A stretch of 11,258 bases of DNA, from assembly GCA_001804165.1 (NCBI GenBank), contig MHFL01000004.1:6578-17835 (forward strand). Direction: 5' to 3'. The DNA comes from Omnitrophica bacterium RIFCSPLOWO2_01_FULL_45_10 (lineage in GTDB: Bacteria > Omnitrophota > Gorgyraeia > 2-01-FULL-45-10). The notes under the pieces are model-generated. The model was not told where the DNA came from. It saw only the letters and a program-made list of their open reading frames with translations, and did not search any database. Of the stretch, positions 1 through 4,832 are shown in pieces. Position 1 is the stretch's first letter, and every line of letters starts with the position of its first letter. Position numbers and translations under genes: made by a program.

Positions 1-762
1 CGCCAGTTCCGCTGCCTTACCTAAACCGACTATCCCTGCCACATTCTCAGTGCCGGCCCGTTTTCCCATCTCGTGATGGCCGCCCTGCATTTGCGGTGTT
101 ATCTTTGTTCCCTTCCTTATATATAGTGCGCCTACTCCTTTAGGACCGTAAATTTTGTGGCCGGACATGGAGACCAGCGCCGCATTCTCTCTTTTAACGT
201 CGAATGGGATCTTTCCGATTGCCTGAACGGCGTCTGTGTGAAAATATATGCCCTTCTCTTTCGCTATCTCTCCAATCTCATCTACCGGCTCGATCGTCCC
301 AACCTCGTTATTAGCGAACATCGCCGTCATTAAAATCGTTTTATCGGTAATGGATCTTTTAAGTTCATCTAAATCGATTATGCCGTCTTTATTTACGCGT
401 ATGTAACTGACTCTATACCCTTCTTTCTCCAAAAATTTACAGGTATTCAAAACCGCGTGATGCTCGATCGAAGAAGTTATTATATGATTACCTTTCGTCT
501 TCAGTGCATGCGCAACACCCTTTATTGCGAAGTTATCGGACTCTGTCCCGCCCGATGTAAATATTATCTCCTCCGCGCTCGATGCGCCTAAAAGGTCCTT
601 GACCTTTTCTCTCGCCTCGTCTATCGCCCGGCGCGCAGTCCTGCCAAATTCATGTATGCTCGACGCGTTTCCATATATTTCCTTATAATATGGAAGCATT
701 GCTTCCAGAACTTCCTCTCTCATCCGTGTCGTTGCGTTATTATCTAGATATACTTTTCTCAT
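1..762 (-). CDS. nifS: Cysteine desulfurase NifS/IscS family (3' end outside window)
   Basis: PLP-dependent enzyme that takes sulfur from L-cysteine as a persulfide for Fe-S cluster assembly, releasing alanine; cytoplasmic. 254 residues are visible, starting MRKVYLDNNATTR, a hallmark NifS N-terminus. Further family motifs follow in order: FTSGGTESDN (about 68-77), SSIEHHAVL (97-105), FANNEVGT (149-156), HTDAVQAIGK (175-184, Asp177 and Gln180 contacting PLP), and MSGHKIYGPKG with Lys203 as the PLP Schiff-base lysine. QGGHHEMGKRAGTEN comes near the visible end. The active-site loop cysteine (around residue 325-330 in the family) lies beyond the window, so catalytic completeness cannot be judged; family members are about 380-400 residues. 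The start lies 6 nt after the stop of the IscR-like gene, with only a weak AAGG upstream, so the two are probably one transcript. The sequence resembles NifS more than E. coli IscS, but whether it serves housekeeping or nitrogenase Fe-S assembly cannot be told here. Confidence 0.95.
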   Translation of the reverse strand, partial: MRKVYLDNNATTRMREEVLEAMLPYYKEIYGNASSIHEFGRTARRAIDEAREKVKDLLGASSAEEIIFTSGGTESDNFAIKGVAHALKTKGNHIITSSIEHHAVLNTCKFLEKEGYRVSYIRVNKDGIIDLDELKRSITDKTILMTAMFANNEVGTIEPVDEIGEIAKEKGIYFHTDAVQAIGKIPFDVKRENAALVSMSGHKIYGPKGVGALYIRKGTKITPQMQGGHHEMGKRAGTENVAGIVGLGKAAELA

Positions 763-768
763 ATCTAT

Positions 769-1215
769 TTATCGCCTTGCCTGATGGTATTTTATCTTCT
801 TCGCTTCAGCGCAAAGATCCTCCAGCGTCATCGATTCCAGACAATCATCTATCGCCTTCGCAAGTTTCAGCCATACGATCCTCGTAACGCAGGATTTACT
901 TCGCGCGCAAAGGGCCTTTAAATCCTTCTTCGATGTGATGCAGTAGATGGGCGAGATATCGCCTTCCAAAGTTTTTACTATGTCTCTTATGGTTATCTTC
1001 TCGGGCCCTCTTGCCATGATATAACCGCCTCTCGGTCCCCTCACGCTTCTGACAAACCCCTCATGCCTCAATTTATTTAAAAGTTGCTCTAAATACTGCA
1101 CGGATATGCTTTCTCTTCTTGAGATGTCCGATATGGGCACCGCGTCCCCGTTACACTTTAGGGCAATGTTCAATATCGCCCTCAATCCATACGTAGATTT
1201 CGTCGACAGTTTCAT
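769..1215 (-). CDS. iscR: Rrf2-family regulator, IscR-like, with three candidate cluster cysteines
   Basis: 148-aa winged-helix DNA-binding regulator. The N-terminus MKLSTKSTYGLRA is the canonical Rrf2 start, which fixes the start codon. Helix-turn-helix residues run about 28-53 (ISDISRRESISVQYLEQLL), followed by the wing VRSVRGPRGGYIMAR (55-69). The C-terminal half has Cys92, Cys103 and Cys109, the region where IscR binds a [2Fe-2S] cluster. IscR spacing is C-X5-C-X5-C plus a His three residues later; here it is C-X10-C-X5-C with Arg112 at the His position, so cluster type and ligands are uncertain. It lies directly upstream of a cysteine desulfurase and downstream of an IscR type 1-like operator overlapping its own promoter. 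That supports negative autoregulation by a cluster-loaded form (inference). CymR-type or nitrite-sensing Rrf2 members are alternatives, but those usually lack this neighbourhood or the cysteines. Confidence 0.88.
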   Translation of the reverse strand: MKLSTKSTYGLRAILNIALKCNGDAVPISDISRRESISVQYLEQLLNKLRHEGFVRSVRGPRGGYIMARGPEKITIRDIVKTLEGDISPIYCITSKKDLKALCARSKSCVTRIVWLKLAKAIDDCLESMTLEDLCAEAKKIKYHQARR

Positions 1216-1224
1216 ATAATTTAA

Positions 1225-1253
1225 ATATTACCAAACCTGACTATTCTTGTCAA
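1225..1253 (-). promoter_or_regulatory. Sigma70-type promoter of the iscR-nifS unit
   Basis: On the minus strand a perfect -35 TTGACA (1253-1248) is followed by a 17-nt spacer and a -10 TAATAT (1230-1225, five of six consensus bases). An A/T-tract block just upstream (about 1276-1256) resembles an UP element. The expected transcription start is about 1218, only 2-4 nt before the ATG at 1215, so the mRNA would be leaderless or nearly so. It gives the Fe-S genes a promoter separate from the pyruvate kinase operon. Confidence 0.82.
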
Positions 1254-1257
1254 GTAT
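1233..1257 (-). promoter_or_regulatory. Putative IscR type 1-like operator overlapping the promoter
   Basis: Read on the minus strand, the site has a left half ATACTTGAC, a 7-nt centre AAGAATA and a right half GTCAGGTTT. The conserved GAC-N7-GTC core of E. coli IscR type 1 sites is exact, and 22 of 25 positions fit the published consensus as I recall it. Mismatches are in the centre (two) and near the right end (one). It covers the -35 and most of the spacer, so occupancy would block RNA polymerase, consistent with autorepression by the adjacent IscR-like protein. Binding is inferred, not shown. Confidence 0.7.
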
Positions 1258-1283
1258 AAAAACAAAATTTTTTGTATTCGATT

Positions 1284-2333
1284 TTAATCCATCTTTTCCA
1301 GATATCCCTCGGTAAACTTGATGATTTTGTTCATCATGCGGACTGTTTCGACAGGATGGTGACCCACTGCTGTCTCGGCTGAAAGCATAACATAGTCAGA
1401 GCCGTCTATTACGGCGTTCGCAACATCTGTCACCTCCGCCCTTGTGGGGAGGCGGTTCTCTGTCATGCTTTCGAGCATCTGGGTGGCGGTTATTACAAAT
1501 TTCTTGGCTTTATTACACTTTTTTATTATCTCTTTTTGAATGATTGGGATTTCGTATATGGGCAAGGATACGCCCATGTCGCCCCTCGCGATCATTATCC
1601 CGTCCGACGTATTTATTATTTCATCTATATTCTTTATGCCTTCGCGGTTTTCGATCTTCGCGATGAGCTGTATGTCTTTATCAAAAAGCAACTCCCTTAT
1701 CCTTAATATATCGTCCTTCGTCCTTACGAAGGATTGCGCTATATAATCGACTTCATTCTCTACGCAGAACCCGATATCGCGCCTATCCTTTTCGCTCAGG
1801 CCCTTGAACGTCAATCTCACCCCAGGAATATTGACGCCCTTGTGCTCCTTGAGTAGGCCGCCTACAATCACTTTTGTCTTAAGCGTCTTTTTCCTGTGCC
1901 CCGTCACCATGAGAGCGATGTTTCCATCGTCAATATAGATAAATTGACCGCTCTTTATCTCTCCAAGGGGCCCTTCGTAATCAAAAGGTATTATATTTCC
2001 CTCACCGACGTGCTTCTCAAAGTAGCGCACCCTTAAGGGTGCGCTACTTTGAGTCAAGGATATAGTATTCCCCTTTTTAAGTTCTATGGGCCTCTGGTCC
2101 TTAAGGTTCCCTATTCTTACCCGATAGCCTTCCAAATCTCCCAATATCTTTATATGCCGCCGATATTTTTTATTTAATTCTCTTATAATCCGTATATTCT
2201 TATCGTGTTGCTCGTGAGTGCCGTGAGAAAAATTGAGTCTGGCGACATCCATCCCCTCGAGCATCATCTTCCTCAAAACTGTCTCGTTGCTCGATACTGG
2301 GCCGAGTGTACAGATTATTTTGGTCTTAACCAT
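1284..2333 (-). CDS. pyk: Pyruvate kinase, short form lacking the C-terminal domain
   Basis: Converts phosphoenolpyruvate and ADP to pyruvate and ATP in the cytoplasm. The catalytic barrel is complete: TKIICTLGP (4-11), RLNFSHG (32-38; Arg32, Asn34, Ser36), the lid (B) domain about 70-170, AKIENREG (225-232; Lys226 the catalytic Lys, Glu228 a metal ligand), ARGDMGV (249-255; Asp252 a metal ligand), TATQMLESM (282-290; Thr284), and RAEVTDVANAVIDGSDYVMLSAE (298-320). At 349 aa it ends right after the barrel, where typical enzymes (about 470-590 aa) continue into the C-terminal allosteric domain. The usual DLQGPKIR/DTKGPEIR segment reads DLEGYRVR (66-73): Leu67 and Arg71 resemble the K+-independent class (Leu and Lys), while Tyr70 replaces a usual Pro. 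Residues 95-106 are encoded by a perfect palindrome. It starts 6 nt after metV with no clear Shine-Dalgarno, suggesting translational coupling. A PEP-utilising relative with another role is possible but less likely given the intact active site. Confidence 0.88.
   Translation of the reverse strand: MVKTKIICTLGPVSSNETVLRKMMLEGMDVARLNFSHGTHEQHDKNIRIIRELNKKYRRHIKILGDLEGYRVRIGNLKDQRPIELKKGNTISLTQSSAPLRVRYFEKHVGEGNIIPFDYEGPLGEIKSGQFIYIDDGNIALMVTGHRKKTLKTKVIVGGLLKEHKGVNIPGVRLTFKGLSEKDRRDIGFCVENEVDYIAQSFVRTKDDILRIRELLFDKDIQLIAKIENREGIKNIDEIINTSDGIMIARGDMGVSLPIYEIPIIQKEIIKKCNKAKKFVITATQMLESMTENRLPTRAEVTDVANAVIDGSDYVMLSAETAVGHHPVETVRMMNKIIKFTEGYLEKMD
2016..2053. repeat. Perfect 38-bp palindrome inside the pyruvate kinase gene
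   Basis: One arm, CTCAAAGTAGCGCACCCTT, is followed immediately by its exact reverse complement; the match stops on both sides (T at 2015 versus T at 2054). The RNA would form a stem of about 17 bp with a UUAA loop on either strand. No U-run follows on either strand, so it is not a typical intrinsic terminator. It stays in frame and encodes residues 95-106 of the kinase lid domain, plus part of Thr94. No second copy was seen in this window. Confidence 0.95.
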
Positions 2334-2339
2334 TCTATT

Positions 2340-2990
2340 TTATTGAAGTGAAAGTTGGTGGGGCCTTGTTGATTTTGAATGATCCTTTGGGGGCCGCCTC
2401 TCTTTGAGGAGGTGAAGTCTATTCTGCCTCTTCAATTCATTGTATATCAATATCCAGGTGCAGTCTCTCGTCTTGTCAACCTCACACTTTCCTTTATCCT
2501 GTCCGCCGCATGGGCCGTTAAGAAGCGATTTTGGACAGCGCGTTATCGGACATATGAGTCCCGTTAGTTCAAGGACGCAGTCGCCGCAGGCGGAACATTT
2601 CTCTAAGAAAATGCCGGCCGAATCTACTGCTCCCATGAATAGAGTATCGCATCCTACGTGTATCGGCTTATCGATCCTTAAGTTTTCTTTGACCGACTGA
2701 ATACCGAGCCCGCAGGCCAGGACAAGTATGGCGTCTGAAGATTCTATCGCTTTTCTATTCTTAGCGAGTTCCAATTTCACCTGAGCGGCGACGCAAGGCG
2801 CCTTCGGGATGCAGTATCCTGTAATGCTCTTGCCATGTTCCTCTAAGATCGCCTTTATCCTCTTTATATCCGCCTCGCCGCCGGTCTTGCAGGTCGTGGA
2901 GCATTCACCGCATCCTATAATGAATATCTTATTCTGATTATCGAGATATCTTAGGACCTCTTTAAATTCTTTCTGTTTTGTTATTATCAT
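2340..2990 (-). CDS. metV: MetV: methylene-tetrahydrofolate reductase C-terminal-domain protein
   Basis: 216-aa cytoplasmic protein of the MTHFR C-terminal-domain family, the MetV subunit that partners MetF in acetogens in reducing 5,10-methylene-THF to 5-methyl-THF (methyl branch of the Wood-Ljungdahl pathway). The sequence has 15 cysteines. An N-terminal group is GCGECSTTC (26-34). The diagnostic C-terminal part is KCSACGDC (131-138), TGLICPITRCPKSLLNGPCGG (143-163) and CEVDKTRDCTWILIY (169-183), which form the family's Zn/Fe-S cysteine pattern. The tail from about 195 is basic, Pro/Ser-rich and probably disordered. No metF is present in the window; in acetogens the two usually sit together. 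The start is 2 nt after the stop of the TlpA-like gene and lacks a Shine-Dalgarno, so translation probably depends on coupling. A MetF-independent role of this cysteine-rich protein cannot be excluded. Confidence 0.87.
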   Translation of the reverse strand: MIITKQKEFKEVLRYLDNQNKIFIIGCGECSTTCKTGGEADIKRIKAILEEHGKSITGYCIPKAPCVAAQVKLELAKNRKAIESSDAILVLACGLGIQSVKENLRIDKPIHVGCDTLFMGAVDSAGIFLEKCSACGDCVLELTGLICPITRCPKSLLNGPCGGQDKGKCEVDKTRDCTWILIYNELKRQNRLHLLKERRPPKDHSKSTRPHQLSLQ

Positions 2991-2992
2991 AT

Positions 2993-3487
2993 TTATTTCA
3001 TTAATTCCAGTATATCTTTCTCAAACACTTCCTTGGGCCTGAAACCGATGTAGATCTTCGCTATCTTCGACTCTTTATCGATGACGAAGGTAGTCGGTAT
3101 CGACCTTATGGGGCCATACGCGTTCGAAACCTTGTTATCATCTATCAGCACGGGATAATTTATATTCATCTTCTGGGCAAAGTCTTTCGAGTCCTGGGCA
3201 TTTGTCAAACTCACTCCCACTATGGATAACCCTTGCGAACCATAGGTTTTATGTAACTCTATGAAGTCGGGTATCTCTTCTTTGCACGGCGGGCACCAAC
3301 TGGCGAAAAAATCGAGTATAAGAACTTTCCCTTTAAACTGAGATAAAGATGTTGACTTGCCGTTTGTGTCATTAAGGGTAAAGTCCGGGGCGGTCTGACC
3401 CATCTCTATCGCGCTTCCCTTAGAGCACGCGCCGAGCAAAACAAGCGTCAACGCGAAGATAAAAATTTTACTTTTTCTTAAATTCAT
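2993..3487 (-). CDS. TlpA/ResA-like thiol-disulfide oxidoreductase, predicted lipoprotein
   Basis: 164-aa exported thioredoxin-fold protein. The N-terminus MNLRKSKIFIFALTLVLLGAC is a lipoprotein signal with lipobox LGAC, so Cys21 would be lipidated and the protein membrane-anchored outside the cytoplasm. The redoxin domain starts at about residue 29 (MGQTAPDFTLNDTNGK), with active site FFASWCPPCKEE (Cys65 and Cys68) and the cis-proline loop RSIPTTFVID near the C-terminal third. A longer in-frame start exists 48 nt upstream, but it would bury the signal peptide behind a charged extension. The chosen ATG has AAAGGAG 10 nt upstream. It sits two genes after ccdA, which supplies reductant to such proteins, for example in cytochrome c maturation or periplasmic thiol repair. 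No cytochrome genes are in view, so the substrate is unknown. The gene is 2 nt from metV. Confidence 0.9.
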   Translation of the reverse strand: MNLRKSKIFIFALTLVLLGACSKGSAIEMGQTAPDFTLNDTNGKSTSLSQFKGKVLILDFFASWCPPCKEEIPDFIELHKTYGSQGLSIVGVSLTNAQDSKDFAQKMNINYPVLIDDNKVSNAYGPIRSIPTTFVIDKESKIAKIYIGFRPKEVFEKDILELMK

Positions 3488-3497
3488 AGTCTTTAGT

Positions 3498-3504
3498 CTC
3501 CTTT
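3498..3504 (-). promoter_or_regulatory. Ribosome binding site that decides the TlpA-like start
   Basis: AAAGGAG on the minus strand, 10 nt before the ATG at 3487. Its first base overlaps the last base of the 84-aa gene's TGA stop, so translation of the two is probably coupled. It supports the shorter start over the in-frame ATG at 3535. Confidence 0.7.
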
Positions 3505-3758
3505 CACACGCTTCTTTCTGCTTCCCTGTAAGCAAAACTCATCGACTCCGGCTTCACAGGAAGCGAACATGACCAGAGCAGGGTATCAATGAGAATGCTT
3601 TTCTCATTACCGAATCTTAAGAATTCACAATCTCGTTTCATCACGTTTCTAATATTTAAGGCCAATACGCTTTGATCCGCATCCGTCAACAAATCTTGAG
3701 AAACTACAAACATAAGAAATAGAATCAGCGCGGATATCGAACTAGAGCCTGTTTTCAT
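3504..3758 (-). CDS. Small exported protein of unknown function with two cysteines
   Basis: 84 aa with no family recognised. The N-terminus MKTGSSSISALILFLMFVVSQ looks like a signal peptide or membrane anchor (hydrophobic about 9-19), so the rest would lie outside the cytoplasm. The remaining part has Cys44 and Cys64, basic residues, and no lipobox. The gene is well supported by position: AGAGGTG sits 4 nt before the start, just after the ccdA stop, and its TGA stop overlaps the ribosome binding site of the TlpA-like gene. Lying between ccdA and a thioredoxin-like lipoprotein, it could be a thiol substrate or accessory factor of that system (inference). Some composition resembles a non-conserved ORF, so conservation in relatives would be the deciding test. 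Confidence 0.6.
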   Translation of the reverse strand: MKTGSSSISALILFLMFVVSQDLLTDADQSVLALNIRNVMKRDCEFLRFGNEKSILIDTLLWSCSLPVKPESMSFAYREAERSV

Positions 3759-3762
3759 TATA

Positions 3763-3769
3763 CACCTCT
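3763..3769 (-). promoter_or_regulatory. Ribosome binding site of the 84-aa gene
   Basis: AGAGGTG on the minus strand, 4 nt from the ATG at 3758 and directly after the ccdA stop codon (TAG at 3775-3773). It is the main evidence that the small gene is translated, since several larger genes nearby have no such signal. Confidence 0.6.
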
Positions 3770-3772
3770 TTT

Positions 3773-4498
3773 CTATTTTGTAAAAGAGCCAAATAGTCTT
3801 GCGGTTAGGACCGTGAGGTAATCGGTCATGAGTAAGATTCCGAATATTATTAAGAAAATGCCTCCAATTACATTGATGGCGCTTAAAATCCGTTTAAACC
3901 GATTGAAGAAAGACACGAAAGAATTTATAGCGAGCGCCGTAAAGAAAAATGGGACTCCCACCCCTATTGAATAAATGGTTAAGAGTTTCGCGCCCTCTGT
4001 GACGCTTGCCTTGGCGCCGGCCAACACAAGTATCGAGCCCAAGATTGGCCCCGCGCATGGCGTCCACGCGGCCGCGAATGTCACGCCTATCAGGAACGAC
4101 CCGAAGTAAGTCGCGCCTTTCGCGGGGAGATTGAATCTCCTCTCTTTCGCGAGAATTGCTAATTTCAAAACGCCCAAAAGATACAAACCAAAGACCGTTA
4201 TGAGGAGGCCTCCCAGAATCCTTATTATTCTCTGATATGCGAATAGTGTCCTGCCGATGAAACTTGCCGTGAGGCCGAGTAAAACGAAGACGATGGAAAA
4301 GCCTAATATGAAAAGGAGAGAATTGATGACAACTTTCCTGCGCACCTCAAATCTCTTGTCCGATTCCTTTAGTTCCCCAAGAGATACGCCTGTTATGTAG
4401 GCAATGAAGGACGGTATCAAAGGAAGTAGGCACGGTGACAGAAAAGTCAAAAGCCCCGCTCCAAAAGCCGCTATATATGTTATGTTTCCGTTCTGCAT
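3773..4498 (-). CDS. ccdA: CcdA/DsbD-like transmembrane thiol-disulfide transporter
   Basis: 241-aa inner-membrane protein that moves reducing equivalents from cytoplasmic thioredoxin to extracytoplasmic thioredoxin-like proteins. Six hydrophobic helices are visible, at about 7-37, 57-82, 90-112, 132-162, 170-193 and 205-226. The two redox cysteines lie in the family motifs LTFLSPCLLPLIPSF (Cys23, helix 1) and AAAWTPCAGPILGS (Cys148, helix 4). Length fits free-standing CcdA (about 220-245 aa) and lacks the DsbD periplasmic domains, so a separate partner is needed; the TlpA-like lipoprotein 286 nt downstream is the obvious candidate. The start is 7 nt after the stop of the 72-aa gene, without a clear Shine-Dalgarno, suggesting translational coupling. 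It may serve cytochrome c maturation, but no ccs or cytochrome gene is in the window. Confidence 0.94.
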   Translation of the reverse strand: MQNGNITYIAAFGAGLLTFLSPCLLPLIPSFIAYITGVSLGELKESDKRFEVRRKVVINSLLFILGFSIVFVLLGLTASFIGRTLFAYQRIIRILGGLLITVFGLYLLGVLKLAILAKERRFNLPAKGATYFGSFLIGVTFAAAWTPCAGPILGSILVLAGAKASVTEGAKLLTIYSIGVGVPFFFTALAINSFVSFFNRFKRILSAINVIGGIFLIIFGILLMTDYLTVLTARLFGSFTK

Positions 4499-4505
4499 AA
4501 TATTA

Positions 4506-4724
4506 TTACCGGGTTACTCTAATCTTTATTATCTCGACCTCTTCTTTGAGCGACGCGAGCGTCTCCATTATCACTTTCTGATTTTTCAATATCTCATCGA
4601 GTTTCCTGTATATTCCGTAATCGGAACCCGGGCCTTCAGCGGCCGTCCCCTTGACCGAAATTAAAAGAACGCTGGCTCCTATAATTGATATGAGCAATAA
4701 AATAATAATGCCGAGATTCTTCAT
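4506..4724 (-). CDS. Small membrane-anchored protein with short coiled coil, function unknown
   Basis: 72 aa. Residues 4-24 form one hydrophobic helix (LGIIILLLISIIGASVLLISV). After a short Gly/Ala/Pro linker, residues 40-70 form a charged amphipathic stretch with heptad-like hydrophobic spacing (LDEILKNQKVIMETLASLKE...), a likely coiled coil. No cysteine is present, so it is not itself a thiol carrier. It is the first gene after an extended -10 promoter, has AGGAGG 5 nt before the ATG, and ends 7 nt before ccdA. A scaffold or oligomerisation partner for CcdA or TlpA is possible (inference). No family recognised. Confidence 0.72.
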   Translation of the reverse strand: MKNLGIIILLLISIIGASVLLISVKGTAAEGPGSDYGIYRKLDEILKNQKVIMETLASLKEEVEIIKIRVTR

Positions 4725-4729
4725 GACCC

Positions 4730-4735
4730 CCTCCT
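4730..4735 (-). promoter_or_regulatory. Strong ribosome binding site of the 72-aa gene
   Basis: AGGAGG within a GAGGAGGGGG run on the minus strand, 5 nt from the ATG at 4724. It is the strongest Shine-Dalgarno seen in the window and begins translation of the operon, on which the downstream non-SD genes may depend. Confidence 0.75.
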
Positions 4736-4749
4736 CTTCTCATACTTAA

Positions 4750-4758
4750 AGTATAACA
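4750..4758 (-). promoter_or_regulatory. Extended -10 promoter for the ccdA-metV-pyk operon
   Basis: TGTTATACT on the minus strand fits the extended -10 form TGN-TATAAT with one mismatch. No good -35 lies 16-18 nt upstream (TTACGT at best), as is common for extended -10 promoters. The expected start is near 4743, giving a leader of about 19 nt that contains the AGGAGG. The -10 overlaps a 13-bp inverted repeat, ATACTT-T-AAGTAT (4742-4754), a possible operator. The rest of the 108-bp gap (4725-4832) holds a purine-rich tract after the ATPase stop and no clear terminator hairpin. Confidence 0.55.
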
Positions 4759-4832
4759 TATATTTAATCAAACGTAATGTAAAGCGGCTAATTCTCTTTT
4801 TTTATGACTTTTCTCCTCTTCCCCTTCCTCCC

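Noticed and set aside
1258..1275. AT-only hairpin ACAAAA/TTTTGT followed by T4 after pyk as an intrinsic terminator
   Set aside because: The stem is 5-6 bp and nearly all A:T with almost no loop, too weak for an intrinsic terminator; it fits better as an A/T-rich UP-like element of the iscR promoter.
2016..2053. The palindrome as a transcription terminator
   Set aside because: There is no U-run on either side on either strand, and it lies in the middle of an intact gene.
3488..3535. Longer N-terminus for the TlpA-like protein starting at 3535
   Set aside because: It would place a charged 16-residue extension before a clear lipoprotein signal peptide and overlap the upstream gene; the shorter start has AAAGGAG upstream.
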